A stretch of DNA of 64,000 nucleotides from assembly GCF_000418325.1 (NCBI RefSeq), contig NC_021658.1, positions 11,360,001-11,424,000 on the forward strand, read 5' to 3'. Made by a program: the position numbers and the translations under genes. This DNA comes from Sorangium cellulosum So0157-2. GTDB taxonomy: Bacteria; Myxococcota_A; Polyangia; Polyangiales; Polyangiaceae. Below, one piece after another: positions 42,805 through 52,102 of this stretch (positions are counted from its first letter, which is position 1; each line of letters starts with the position of its first letter). The notes beneath the pieces are model-generated. The model was not told where the DNA came from, did no database searches, and worked only from the letters and a program-made list of their open reading frames with translations.

Positions 42805-44270
42805 GCGAGGGGCCCTCGCGGCGCACCGTGTTCCTGACGGTGAGCGCCGTCCTGACGGCGGCGCTGCTCATCGTCTCGCACGCGGTGCTGCTCCCCTTCG
42901 TGCTCGCGCTCGTCGTGGCCTACGTGCTCACGCCGGCGGTCCTGCGGCTCGAGCGCGCGCGCGTCCCGCGGTGGGCCGCGATCCTCGTCGTCTACGCGCT
43001 CGTGATCTCCGGCGTCGCGGGCTTCTTCGCCCTCAGCGTCCCGCGGCTCGTCGCCGAGGGGAAGGCGCTCACCGCCGAGGCGCCGCGGCTCGCCGCGCGG
43101 CTCCGCGAGGAGGTCCTGCCCGCGCTCGACGCGCGGATCCGCCGCTGGTCCGGCCGCGAGCCGCCGGCGCCGCCCGAGGCGCCGCCCGCGCCGCACGAGG
43201 TCGCGCCGGCCCCGGCGCCCGACGACCCGGGCGCGCCGCCCGGCGCCATCGCCGCGCCCGCGGAGGATGGCTTCGAGCGCCCGCCTGTCCGCATCGTCCC
43301 CGGGCCGGACGGCTCCTTCGACGTGCGCATCGCCGAGGACGTCGAGATCCGCGAGACCGGCGACGGCGTCTGGCAGATCGCGCCGGCGCGCCCGAAGCAC
43401 GCGCTCTCGAGCGCGAACATGCTCCAGGAGGGCTACGAGAAGGCGGCCGCCTACCTCAAGGAGAACTCGCTCACGGTCCTGCGCATCGGCCAGGCCATCG
43501 CGACCGCGATCTCGCGCGGCATCTTCAACCTCTTCATGACGTTGATGCTCGCGGGGTACATCATCCTGACGCACGAGAAGATCCTGCGCTTCTTCCGCGA
43601 GCTCTGGCATCCGAGCTCGCGCGACTCGTTCGATCGCTTCCTGCGCCGGCTCGACCGCGGGCTGTCCGGCGTCGTGCGCGGGCAGCTCCTCATCTGCCTC
43701 GTGAACGGCGTCCTCTCCGCGATCGGCTTCTGGCTCTTCGACCTCAAGTACTGGCCGATCCTCTCGGTCCTCGCGGCGGTGATGTCGCTGATCCCGATCT
43801 TCGGCTCGATCTTGAGCTCGATCCCGGCGGTCCTCATCGGCCTCACGCAGTCGTTCGGCACGGCGGTCGGCGTGCTCGCGTGGATCGTGGGCATCCACCA
43901 GCTCGAGGCGAACTTCCTGAACCCGAAGATCATCGGCGACGCGGCGAAGATCCACCCGGTGCTCGTGGTGCTCGCGCTGCTCATCGGCGAGCACTTCTTC
44001 CAGATCACCGGCGCGCTCTTCGCGGTCCCGTGCCTGTCGATCGCGCAGACGGTCTTCCTCCACTTCCGCGAGTCCACGCTCGGCCTCGCCGACCCGACGG
44101 CCTCGATCCCGCCGACGCGCGGCGCCGCGCTCGTCGCCCCCTCGATCGAGCCGCTCCCGCCGCTGCGCGGCTTCGAGACGGTCCGCCCTGCGGTCACCCC
44201 GCTCCCCGCCTCCGCCCCCGAGGGCGACCCCCCCGCGCGCCCCGGCGACCCCGACGCCGCCGCGAGCTAG
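42801..44270 (+). CDS. AI-2E/PerM-family membrane protein
   Basis: The 489-residue membrane protein has the PerM order: two or three N-terminal helices (LLIVSHAVLLPFVLALVVAYVLTPAVLRLE), a long soluble segment and then five helices with the GQLLICLVNGVLSAIGFWLF, LIPIFGSILSSIPAVLIGL, LEANFLNPKIIGDAAKIHPVLVVLALLIGEHFF motifs. The soluble segment holds an unusual Pro/Ala-rich insert (about residues 115-150). Family members are transporters or Na+/H+ exchangers; the AI-2 role is not general. GTG start at 42801 overlaps the HIT stop codon. Pro-rich C-terminal tail. Confidence 0.88.
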   Translation: MSEGPSRRTVFLTVSAVLTAALLIVSHAVLLPFVLALVVAYVLTPAVLRLERARVPRWAAILVVYALVISGVAGFFALSVPRLVAEGKALTAEAPRLAARLREEVLPALDARIRRWSGREPPAPPEAPPAPHEVAPAPAPDDPGAPPGAIAAPAEDGFERPPVRIVPGPDGSFDVRIAEDVEIRETGDGVWQIAPARPKHALSSANMLQEGYEKAAAYLKENSLTVLRIGQAIATAISRGIFNLFMTLMLAGYIILTHEKILRFFRELWHPSSRDSFDRFLRRLDRGLSGVVRGQLLICLVNGVLSAIGFWLFDLKYWPILSVLAAVMSLIPIFGSILSSIPAVLIGLTQSFGTAVGVLAWIVGIHQLEANFLNPKIIGDAAKIHPVLVVLALLIGEHFFQITGALFAVPCLSIAQTVFLHFRESTLGLADPTASIPPTRGAALVAPSIEPLPPLRGFETVRPAVTPLPASAPEGDPPARPGDPDAAAS

Positions 44271-44294
44271 CCTCGCCCCCCTTCCACGACCGTA

Positions 44295-44453
44295 GGCCCC
44301 CGGGGAGGGGGGCCGTCGCGCGGGGCGCGCACGGGCTGGTGTCTGAGCCCAATTGACGCCCTGTGTCTGGCGTGCGCAGCACGCCGGGCACAGGGCGTCC
44401 CAGGCGAGTTCAGCCCGTGCGCGCCCCGCGCGACGCCCCCCTCCCCGGGGGCC
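44295..44453. repeat. 159-bp nested palindrome
   Basis: Outer arms 44295-44337 and 44412-44453 pair along their whole length except one bulged C. Inside, 44355-44365 with 44389-44399 (gacgccctgtg/cacagggcgtc) and 44369-44375 with 44379-44385 (ggcgtgc/gcacgcc) make a second stem. It follows the permease gene by 25 bp and precedes the TPR membrane protein. Architecture equals that at 7802-7951, but the sequences are unrelated. Confidence 0.9.
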
Positions 44454-44554
44454 GGGCAGCTCGTCCGCCCGCCTCCGCTGGCCGCTCCCCCGCAGGCCGG
44501 CTATGAGACCCCGCGCCCCGCGAAGCGGCAACTCCGTCAGATCCACGACCTTCG

Positions 44555-45502
44555 ATGAAGACCCCCGGCAAACCCACCCCGAAGAAGCAGAGCCCCAAGC
44601 AGCAGCGCGAGCAGGCCATCGCCGCGCTCCGCAGCGGAAAGCCGCCGGCCGACCCCCTCGCCCAGCTGAACCCGCGCTCGCTCGCCCTCCGCGTCGGCAT
44701 CCCGGCGCTCATCATCTGGGCCATCGCCCTGGCGATCCCCGGGGTCTGGCCGAAGGTGGCCGCCGGCGTCCTGACGGTCGTGGTCGCGGGCGTCATCCTG
44801 TGGGCGCTGCGCTTCGCGACCAAGACGCGCGCCGTCGCGCAGATCGTGCAGACCGCCGACAGCGCCGAGGCGCGCAAGGACGCGATCGCCAAGCTCGACA
44901 CCGAGTTCAAGAAGGACGACGCGGCCGCGACGTTCGCGAAGGCGCAGCTCCAGATGCAGGAGGACCCGCGCGCCGCGCTCCGGACGCTCGAGACCATCAA
45001 CCTCGACAAGGTGATGGCGCCCATGGCCGACGAGGCGCGCGCGCAGCGCGGCATGATCCACCTCATCCTGAGCGAGACGGACGAGGCGCGGGCGCTCGTC
45101 GACAAGATCGACATGACCCGCCACAAGGAGCCGAGGATCCGCGCCATGATGGCCGCCATCGTCGGCGAGGCGTGGGCCCGCACCGGGCAGGCCACGAAGG
45201 CCGTCGAGCTGCTCGAGACGTTCGATCCGAACGACGACGCGTTCGCCGAGCTCAAGCCGCAGCTGCTCCGCTCGCGGGCGTTCGCCTACGCGTGGGCGAA
45301 CAACACGAAGCAGATGAAGAGCACGCTCCGGAGCCTGAGCGCGCTCAACCCGCAGTACCTGAGCGGGTTCATCACGAAGAAGAAGAGCCCCATGGGCGTC
45401 CCGCCGCGCGGCGTGCACCCGATGCTCGAGAAGGAGGCGTTCGAGATGCTGATGCGCTCCGGCGCCGTCCCGCGCAAGATGCAGCAGGTGCGGCGCGGCT
45501 GA
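44555..45502 (+). CDS. Membrane protein with TPR-like C-terminal domain
   Basis: The 315-residue product has a basic, Gln-rich N-terminus, two adjacent membrane helices (IPALIIWAIALAIPG and AGVLTVVVAGVILWALRF) and a helical-repeat domain (AKAQLQMQEDPRAALRTLETINLDK, LSETDEARALVDKIDM, GEAWARTGQATKAVELLETF) resembling TPRs. It probably mediates protein contacts at the inner face of the membrane. Function unknown; no operon partner. Confidence 0.78.
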   Translation: MKTPGKPTPKKQSPKQQREQAIAALRSGKPPADPLAQLNPRSLALRVGIPALIIWAIALAIPGVWPKVAAGVLTVVVAGVILWALRFATKTRAVAQIVQTADSAEARKDAIAKLDTEFKKDDAAATFAKAQLQMQEDPRAALRTLETINLDKVMAPMADEARAQRGMIHLILSETDEARALVDKIDMTRHKEPRIRAMMAAIVGEAWARTGQATKAVELLETFDPNDDAFAELKPQLLRSRAFAYAWANNTKQMKSTLRSLSALNPQYLSGFITKKKSPMGVPPRGVHPMLEKEAFEMLMRSGAVPRKMQQVRRG

Positions 45503-45621
45503 GCGCGCCCGGCCGCCCACGGCCCGCGGCGCGCCCGCACGCGCAGCGCGCGCCCGCACGCAGCCCGCGCCCCCACACGCAGCGCGCGCCCCCTTGACGC
45601 AGGGCGCGCCGAGCCGCTGAG

Positions 45622-46575
45622 ATGCGCGGCCTGATGAGAGGGACCGCGCTGATCTACAGCTCGCACAACCGCTGCAACGTCATCCACAACGACTACATCG
45701 CGCAGCGCGCCCTCCGCGGGCGGGACAACAAGCGCGTCCTGTTCCTGCCGATGTCGGAGGCGCCCCGCGACGGCGACGAGCTCGAGCGGCAGGAGTTCGC
45801 GTACGGCAACTTCCGCTGGTTCTTCCAGTTCTACGAGCGGTTCGGCCTCGAGCACGTGCCGTTCTACTGGACCCGCGACCTGCGGCGCGAGGACGTCGAC
45901 GTGCTCTGGGACCTCCTCGGGTCGTCGGAGGTGGTGATCCTCGGCGGCGGCTACAGCACGACGGGGCTCTTTCGCTACAAGCAGCTCGGCGCCCTGTTCG
46001 AGGGGGAGCCCGGCAAGTTCGGGCGCATCCTGCACGAGCGCCGGCAGCGGGGCCTGCTCACGGTCGGGTTCTCCGCCGGGGCCGACCAGCTCTGCCAGCA
46101 CCTCTTCCGCCGCGTGTGGGACAGCCCGGGCGACAGCGACGGGTTCGGCCTCGCGCGCGACACGCTCGTGACGCTCCACCACGAGCCGAGCCGCAACGGC
46201 GACCTCTGGCACGCGGCGAGGCGCATGCCGCACTGCTTCGTGTTCGGGCTGCCGAACGACTCCGGGCTCAATGTCGACTGGGGTGTGCTCCCGTCCGGCA
46301 ACCTCTGGCAGGTCTACGAGCTCATCGTCGACACGACCTGGGACGATCCGGCCGACGCCCTCCACGTGAAGACGCGGCAGGGGGCGCTCATCGATCACTT
46401 CGACAACACGGGCCGCCACTGGGCGTTCCACGGCGGCGACCACATCGTGCGGATCACGTCGCAGGACGGCCGCTACGACCGGGCGTGGATGACGGCCGGC
46501 GGGAGGCTCCTCGACTACTGGACGCGCGAGCCCGCCGGTCACGGGTCGATCGACGAGATCCTCGCGAGCCACTGA
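45622..46575 (+). CDS. Peptidase S51-like / class I amidotransferase-like hydrolase
   Basis: The 317-residue product resembles cyanophycinase/dipeptidase E (S51). It has KRVLFLPMSEAP, VVILGGGYSTTGLFRYKQL and the nucleophile elbow GFSAGADQL (Ser in G-x-S-A-G). The C-terminal third has a GVLPSGNLWQVYELIVDT...HWAFHGGDHIVRI segment not recognised. Substrate unknown. The 100 bp before it hold short C/G repeats (cgcacgcagcgcgcgccc type). Confidence 0.72.
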   Translation: MRGLMRGTALIYSSHNRCNVIHNDYIAQRALRGRDNKRVLFLPMSEAPRDGDELERQEFAYGNFRWFFQFYERFGLEHVPFYWTRDLRREDVDVLWDLLGSSEVVILGGGYSTTGLFRYKQLGALFEGEPGKFGRILHERRQRGLLTVGFSAGADQLCQHLFRRVWDSPGDSDGFGLARDTLVTLHHEPSRNGDLWHAARRMPHCFVFGLPNDSGLNVDWGVLPSGNLWQVYELIVDTTWDDPADALHVKTRQGALIDHFDNTGRHWAFHGGDHIVRITSQDGRYDRAWMTAGGRLLDYWTREPAGHGSIDEILASH

Positions 46576-46686
46576 TCGGGACGGCCGCACGCCGCGCCGC
46601 GGCCCTTGCAGCGCCCGCCGCCACGCCCGGCCGCGGGCCGGCGTTGACGCCCGGCAGGCGGCGCGGCATCGCTCCGGGAGGCCGCC

Positions 46687-47112
46687 ATGCCCGCTCGACC
46701 TTGCGCCTTCTGCAGTATCGCCCGGGGCGAAACGCCGGCCCACGTCGTCCTCGACGAGCCGGAGGCGATCGCGTTTCTGGATCACCGCCCGCTCTTCCCC
46801 GGCCACTGCCTGCTCGTCCCGCGCGCCCATCACGAGGTGCTCACCGACCTTCCGTCTGAGCTCGTCGGACCGCTCTTCGCGACCGCGCAGCGCCTCGCGC
46901 GCGCCGTGGAGTCGGCGTGCTCAGCCGACGGCTTCTTCGTCGCCATCAACAACCGCGTCAGTCAGAGCGTCCCCCACTTGCACGTCCATGTGGTCCCGCG
47001 CCGTCAGAAAGACGGTCTCAAGGGCTTCTTCTGGCCTCGTCACAAATATGCGGGTGAGCACGAGATGGTCGCCCTGCGTGACGCCATCGTGACGGCGTTG
47101 GCTAGCGGTTGA
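46687..47112 (+). CDS. HIT-family protein (Hint/Fhit-like)
   Basis: The 141-residue product has CAFC (zinc pair), RGETPAHVVLDEPEAIAFLDHRPLFPGHCLLVPRAHHE and the histidine triad HLHVHVVPRR. It continues with KGFFWPRHKY, usual in bacterial nucleotide-hydrolysing HIT proteins. It is the second HIT gene in the window, clearly different from that at 42256. GGAGG lies 7 bases before the ATG. Confidence 0.92.
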   Translation: MPARPCAFCSIARGETPAHVVLDEPEAIAFLDHRPLFPGHCLLVPRAHHEVLTDLPSELVGPLFATAQRLARAVESACSADGFFVAINNRVSQSVPHLHVHVVPRRQKDGLKGFFWPRHKYAGEHEMVALRDAIVTALASG

Positions 47113-47310
47113 ATTCCGTCGCTATAACGGTTATCTGGACGGGGCACCGGCCTGGCTCAGGAGCGAGGCATCCGTCCCCTACCGCGACACTTTGCCGCAC
47201 ATGGTATGGCCGCGTGGCGTCTTGCGACGAACCGGGCCCGCTGCCAGGTTAGGGAATAGACGGCGTTCGCCCCTGGTTTCAACGCCCGACGCTCTATCCA
47301 CCCCTGAACG

Positions 47311-47655
47311 ATGCTGGTTCTCCGGTCATTCCTCCCTCGGATCGCGCTGCTCTTCGCGCTGATCCTCGCGCCGCTTACGCTGGTACGGGGGAATATCAGC
47401 ATCATCGAAGCGAGCCACTCCGATGTTTCGGGGGCGTTTCGAACCGGATCCACCGAGATCGACCAGGTTGATCTCGCTGGACTGCAGCCGTCGATCCGTG
47501 CCGGGGCCCACCGGCTTCGCGCGATGCGCTCGGTACCCGGCGACGGCGCGAGGCGCCCTCGCGTCGCCCTCGTGGCCGATCTCCGGCCCGCCCGCATCGC
47601 CTCCCCCGTCCCCTACCCTCCCGTCCGTCGCCCTCCACCACGTTTCCTGAATTGA
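47311..47655 (+). CDS. Possible small exported protein
   Basis: A 114-codon frame starts with a reasonable signal sequence (LVLRSFLPRIALLFALILAPLTLVRG), followed by about 35 ordinary residues and then a basic Arg/Pro-rich end that looks non-coding. Shine-Dalgarno is poor. It may be a remnant or a spurious frame in an otherwise gene-free 660-bp gap (47113-47771). Confidence 0.3.
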   Translation: MLVLRSFLPRIALLFALILAPLTLVRGNISIIEASHSDVSGAFRTGSTEIDQVDLAGLQPSIRAGAHRLRAMRSVPGDGARRPRVALVADLRPARIASPVPYPPVRRPPPRFLN

Positions 47656-47771
47656 TCGGCTAGCTCCGTGGCCGAGGCCGCTCGCGGCCTGGCGCGGAGG
47701 AGCTGGAAACCGGAGGTGTTCACGACGACTGCCGCGCTGAATCGGCGCGGTCAACGAGAGGGTTTGTTCAA

Positions 47772-48440
47772 ATGCAGAAGCTCGCTGACGGGTTGCACAA
47801 GTTCCAGACTGATATCTGCGGCTCGTATCAGGATCTCTTCCAGCACCTGGCGAGGGGTCAGCGCCCCGAGGCGCTGTTCATCACGTGCTCGGACAGCCGG
47901 ATCAACCCGAACCTGATCACGCAGACCCAACCGGGCGACATCTTCATCGTGCGCAACGTCGGCAACATCGTGCCGCCGTACGGCGCGAGCAACGGCAGCG
48001 AGGCCGCGGCGATCGAGTTCGCGGTCGCGCACCTCGGGATCAAGCACATCATCGTCTGCGGCCACACGCACTGCGGCGCGATGCGCGGGCTGCTCGATCC
48101 CAACGGCCTGGACGAGCTGCCGGCGGTCAAGTCGTGGCTCCAGCACGCGGAGCTGACGCGCCGCCTGGTGCAGGAGAACTACCCGCACATCGAGGGGGAG
48201 AACCGCCTGACGATCACGGTCGAGGAGAACGTCCTCGCCCAGATCGAGAACCTCCGCACCCACCCGACGATCCGCGCGCGGCTCGCGCGCGGCGAGCTCT
48301 CGCTCTACGCCTGGGTCTTCAAGATCGAGACCGGTCAGGTCTTCCAGTTCGAGCATGCGAGCGCCCAGTTCGGGCTCATCTGCGAGGCGGCGCCCCCGTC
48401 CGCGCTGCCGGAGACCACGGTCTACCGGCGCGCGGGCTGA
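47772..48440 (+). CDS. Beta-class carbonic anhydrase
   Basis: The 222-residue enzyme interconverts CO2 and bicarbonate. The zinc ligands are in CSDSRI (Cys39, Asp41, Arg43) and HTHCGA (His98, Cys101), with VRNVGNIVPPYG and GSEAAAIEFAVAHLGIKHIIVCG between them. Length and motifs match proteobacterial/cyanobacterial beta-CAs. It is followed 49 bp downstream by a SulP transporter, so the pair likely handles bicarbonate together. Confidence 0.95.
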   Translation: MQKLADGLHKFQTDICGSYQDLFQHLARGQRPEALFITCSDSRINPNLITQTQPGDIFIVRNVGNIVPPYGASNGSEAAAIEFAVAHLGIKHIIVCGHTHCGAMRGLLDPNGLDELPAVKSWLQHAELTRRLVQENYPHIEGENRLTITVEENVLAQIENLRTHPTIRARLARGELSLYAWVFKIETGQVFQFEHASAQFGLICEAAPPSALPETTVYRRAG

Positions 48441-48489
48441 GCGCCTCACTGGCACTGACCCAAGACTTACTGGAAGAGAGGGCCTTTCG

Positions 48490-50103
48490 ATGCAGCTTCA
48501 AAATGCCATCCAAGCCAGCGCCGGGTCGGAGCACATGGGTGCTCGCGCCCCTGGAGCAGAAGGCGCAGCCGCGCCCCGGGGGGAGGCGCACGGGGACAGC
48601 ACGCCGCCGCTGGATTCGCGCCTCACCGGGAACCTCAAGTACGACATCCCCGCGGGCGTCGTCGTCTTTCTCGTTGCCCTGCCGCTCTGCCTGGGCATCG
48701 CGCTCGCGTCCGGGGCCCCCCTCCTGTCCGGCATCGTCGCCGGCATCGTGGGCGGCCTCGTCATCCCGCTGATCAGCCGCGCTCAGCTCAGCGTGAGCGG
48801 CCCGGCGGCGGGGCTCGCGGCCATCGTGCTCGCGGGCATCACCAGCCTGCAGAGCTTCCAGGCGTTCGCGCTGGCGGTGGTCATCGGCGGCGCGCTGCAG
48901 CTCGGGCTCGGCGTGCTCAGGGCCGGCGCGATCAGCCACTTCTTCCCCTCGTCGGTCATCAAGGGGATGCTCGCGGCCATCGGCGTCCTGCTCATCCTGA
49001 AGCAGCTCCCCCACGCCATCGGCTACGACAAGGACAACTTCGCCTCCGAGTCGTTCAAGGCCGAGGGCGGCAACACCTTCACGATGCTGGCCCAGGCGCC
49101 GCAGGCGATCGAGTGGGGCGCGTTCCTCATCAGCGCCGTCTGCCTGGCCATCCTCGTCGGGTGGGAGAAGTCGCGCCTCGCGAAGATCTCCTGGCTGCCC
49201 GCGCCGCTCGTCGCCGTGCTCGTCGCCACGCTCGGCAACGAGCTGTTCAAGGTGGCGGTCCCGTCGCTCGCCCTGGAGCAGAAGCACCTCGTGACGCTGC
49301 CCACCGGCGACCTGACCAGCGCGCTCCAGCTGCCGGACTGGTCCGCGATCGCGCGGCCCGAGGTCTGGGTGCTGGGCGTGACCCTGGCGATCGTGGCCAG
49401 CCTCGAGACGCTGCTCAACCTGGAGGCGGTGGACCGGATCGACCCGTGGCACCGCAAGTCGCCGCCGAACCGGGAGCTCGTCGCGCAGGGCGTCGCCAAC
49501 ATGCTCTCCGGGTTCGCCGGAGGTCTCCCGGTCACGTCGGTCATCGTCCGGAGCAGCGCCAACACCAACGCCGGCGCGCGCACGCGGGTCTCCGCCCTCA
49601 CGCACGGCGCGCTGCTCCTGCTCGCGGTGGTCTTCGCCGCAGGGCTGCTCTCGCACATCCCGCTCGCGTGCCTCGCGACGATCCTGCTCGTCACCGGCTA
49701 CAAGCTGGCCAAGCCCGCGATCTTCGCGGAGATGCGCAAGCTCGGGTGGAACCATTTCATCCCGTTCGTCGTGACGATCGTGGCCATCGTGCTGACCGAT
49801 CTCCTGAAGGGCATCGCGATCGGCCTCGCGGTCGGCGTCCTCTTCGTGCTGAGGACGCAGATGTCCCGCGTCTTCGACGTGATCCACGAGGGGGCGCGGG
49901 TGACGATCCGGTTCAACAAGGCGGCCTACTTCTTCACGCAGGGCAAGCTCGTGGCGCTGTTCGAGCGGCTGCCGAGCGACACCCACGTGGTGGTCGACGC
50001 CCAGGGGGCGTCCTACGTCGACCACGACGTCGCGGAGCTCATCCGCCGGTTCCAGCAGACGGCGGCCCGGCGGAACATCCACGTCGAGATCCGCGGGCTG
50101 TAG
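48490..50103 (+). CDS. SulP-family anion (probably bicarbonate) transporter with STAS domain
   Basis: The 537-residue membrane protein has about 11 helices and SulP motifs (DIPAGVVVFLVALPLCLGIALASGAP, SVSGPAAGLAAIV, NRELVAQGVANMLSGFAGGLPVTSVIVRSSAN). A C-terminal STAS-like domain of about 80 residues follows (ALFERLPSDTHVVVDAQGASYVDHDVAELI). Such SulP proteins carry sulfate or bicarbonate; the carbonic anhydrase next door supports bicarbonate (inference). An N-terminal arm of about 45 residues precedes helix 1. ATG 48490 has a gaagagagg site upstream. A nested palindrome follows the stop immediately. Confidence 0.9.
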   Translation: MQLQNAIQASAGSEHMGARAPGAEGAAAPRGEAHGDSTPPLDSRLTGNLKYDIPAGVVVFLVALPLCLGIALASGAPLLSGIVAGIVGGLVIPLISRAQLSVSGPAAGLAAIVLAGITSLQSFQAFALAVVIGGALQLGLGVLRAGAISHFFPSSVIKGMLAAIGVLLILKQLPHAIGYDKDNFASESFKAEGGNTFTMLAQAPQAIEWGAFLISAVCLAILVGWEKSRLAKISWLPAPLVAVLVATLGNELFKVAVPSLALEQKHLVTLPTGDLTSALQLPDWSAIARPEVWVLGVTLAIVASLETLLNLEAVDRIDPWHRKSPPNRELVAQGVANMLSGFAGGLPVTSVIVRSSANTNAGARTRVSALTHGALLLLAVVFAAGLLSHIPLACLATILLVTGYKLAKPAIFAEMRKLGWNHFIPFVVTIVAIVLTDLLKGIAIGLAVGVLFVLRTQMSRVFDVIHEGARVTIRFNKAAYFFTQGKLVALFERLPSDTHVVVDAQGASYVDHDVAELIRRFQQTAARRNIHVEIRGL

Positions 50104-50228
50104 AGCGACGCTCACCCGCTGCGGATACGGGCCCACCTCGACGTTTTCGGTGCTCGGCGTACTGGAGTACGCCTGCGCGCCGAAAACGCCGATCTGGGCC
50201 CGTCTCCTGTGCGGGTGAGCGTCACTCT
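50102..50228. repeat. 127-bp nested palindrome after the SulP gene
   Basis: Three successive stems: 50102-50119 with 50211-50228 (18 bp, one mismatch), 50127-50135 with 50195-50203 (acgggccca/tgggcccgt) and 50142-50150 with 50180-50188 (cgttttcgg/ccgaaaacg). The core is capped by 50156-50162 with 50167-50173 (ggcgtac/gtacgcc). It starts at the SulP stop codon. No U-tract follows. Third element of the same architecture in this window. Confidence 0.88.
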
Positions 50229-50391
50229 GTGTCGGCTGCGCCAGAGTCGGACCGGGGACCACTCAGCGCAGCGGGGGGGCGTGAATTTGCCCGCCTGGCC
50301 CGTTCCGAGCGACGCTGCGCGCGATGCGCCCAGCCCTCGATACGGTCGACACGATGGACAACGCCCCCCTCCCTCCCTCCTCGGGTTGATC

Positions 50392-51990
50392 GTGGTCGCT
50401 CGCTTCGTCAGTGGATCGCCCCGGCGAGCCGCGCGAGGGGCCGGGGACGCGGGCCTCGCCTACGTCGGGGGCGCGCCGCCGCCGCCGCGGCTCGATGAGA
50501 TCCCTCGAAAGCCGCTCTGCCTGCTCCAGGGCTACAGCGGGCTGCAGCAGTCGTGCGGAGACCTGTACACGCCGGCCTCGATCGAGGAGCTCCGGGTGCT
50601 GTTCCGCATGGCGAAGCGGACGGGGCGCAGGATCACGTTCCGCGCCGGGGGGCAGTCGTTCGACGGGCAGGCGCTGAACGACGACATCGTGATCGCGATG
50701 ACGCGCTTCACCTCCATCGAGATCGACGAGGAGGGAGCGCGGATGACCGTGGGCGCCGGCGCCACGTGGGGAGCGATCGTGCGTGAGCTCGCCGCCCGCG
50801 GGCTCGTGCCGTACACGGTGGTCTCGACGAGCCACGCGACCGCGGGAGGCACGGTCTCCGGAGACTGCCTCTCTCGCTTTTCGAGCACCGGCGGCAAGGA
50901 AGGGCACTATGTCGAGCGGCTGACGCTCCTCACCCTCGACGGGGAGCTGCTCTCCCTCGGCCGCGACGAGGGGACGAGCGCGCTGTTCCACGCGGTGATC
51001 GGCGGCCTCGGCTACCTCGGCGCGGTGATCGACGTCACGTACCGCGTCGCGCGCGTCGCCCCGGCGGGCACCCCCATCCGCGTCGTCACCGAGGCGACGC
51101 GCTGCGGATCGCTCGAGGAGCTCGCCGCGGCGCTCCTCCCGCGCGCCGAGCAGCTCCTGCCCGAGGAGGGAGGGAGCGCGGCCGAGGACGGGTGGGTCCC
51201 CGAAGCGCTCTTCTCCATCGCCTTCCACACCCTCGAAGGCCGCAGGAGCATGGTCATGCGGTCGCGGTACGTCGCGGGGACGTCCCACGCGCTCCGCCCG
51301 CTGCTGAACCATCGCCGCAACTACCCGCTCCGCGTCCCGATCGAGTGGCTGATGCGCGCGTCCGTCGTGAGCCGGGCCGTCTGGACGATCATCGACCGCT
51401 TCGTCTTCGACGTCTCGCGCCCGAACGTCGACGAGCTCATGGGCTATCTGTTCTTCATGGATGGCAACGTCCTCGCGAACCGCATCGGGCAGGCCCTCGG
51501 CGCGCCGATGATCACGGCGCAGCAGACCTTCATGATCCCCTACGACCCGGGCGCCCGGGAGGACAGCCTGCGGCGGCTCGCCGGTTTCCTGAACAGGATC
51601 GACGAGATCGCGACCCGAGACGGAATCCCGCCGCTGCTGCTCGACGTGCTCCACATCCAGGGCGACCGGTTCCTCCTCTCGGCGAACCACGGGACGGACG
51701 GGTTCGGGGTCACGGTCGCGTTCGCGGGCAGCGATGACGAGAGCGTGCGCCGCATCCGCCTGCGGCTCACCGAGCTCAGCGCGCACAGCCTCGAGATCGG
51801 CGGCCGGGTCTACCTGGCCAAGAACGTCCACGCGACAGCGGAGCACCTCCAGGCGATGTACGCGCACGCGCTCCCGGAGTTCGCCCGGCTGAAGCAGCTC
51901 GTCGACCCCGACGGGCTCCTGCGCAACGAGTTCCTCGAGCGGGTGTTCCCCGCGCACTTCGTTCCGGCGCCACGGCTCGCCCGGGCGTGA
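50392..51990 (+). CDS. FAD-linked oxidoreductase (VAO/BBE family)
   Basis: The ~532-residue product has the FAD-binding PCMH fold: LYTPASIEELRVLFRMAKRTGRRITFRAGGQSFDGQALNDDIVIAM, VGAGATWGAIVRELAARGLVPYTVVSTSHATAGGTVSGD and EGHYVERLTLLTLDGELLSL...ALFHAVIGGLGYLGAVIDVTYRV. The C-terminus resembles the DprE1/sugar-oxidase-like group (QTFMIPYDPGA, LLDVLHIQGDRFLLSAN...GFGVTVAF). No His flavinylation site is evident. Substrate unknown. Start is uncertain: GTG 50392 or TTG 50386 are the most sensible; longer extensions lie in the palindrome. Confidence 0.8.
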   Translation: MVARFVSGSPRRAARGAGDAGLAYVGGAPPPPRLDEIPRKPLCLLQGYSGLQQSCGDLYTPASIEELRVLFRMAKRTGRRITFRAGGQSFDGQALNDDIVIAMTRFTSIEIDEEGARMTVGAGATWGAIVRELAARGLVPYTVVSTSHATAGGTVSGDCLSRFSSTGGKEGHYVERLTLLTLDGELLSLGRDEGTSALFHAVIGGLGYLGAVIDVTYRVARVAPAGTPIRVVTEATRCGSLEELAAALLPRAEQLLPEEGGSAAEDGWVPEALFSIAFHTLEGRRSMVMRSRYVAGTSHALRPLLNHRRNYPLRVPIEWLMRASVVSRAVWTIIDRFVFDVSRPNVDELMGYLFFMDGNVLANRIGQALGAPMITAQQTFMIPYDPGAREDSLRRLAGFLNRIDEIATRDGIPPLLLDVLHIQGDRFLLSANHGTDGFGVTVAFAGSDDESVRRIRLRLTELSAHSLEIGGRVYLAKNVHATAEHLQAMYAHALPEFARLKQLVDPDGLLRNEFLERVFPAHFVPAPRLARA

Positions 51991-52102
51991 TCGCGGCGCG
52001 CCGCGGGCGAACCTCCTCCCTGATTTCCGGCATCGACCCGGACAGCGGCGGAGAATCGCTGGTGGGGATCTTGCATCTTCGGAGGCGGGAGGCCGGGGGG
52101 CC

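Noticed and set aside
45530..45598. Short C/G repeats before the S51-like gene as a functional array
   Set aside because: Units are short, irregular and of the low-complexity kind expected at this GC content.
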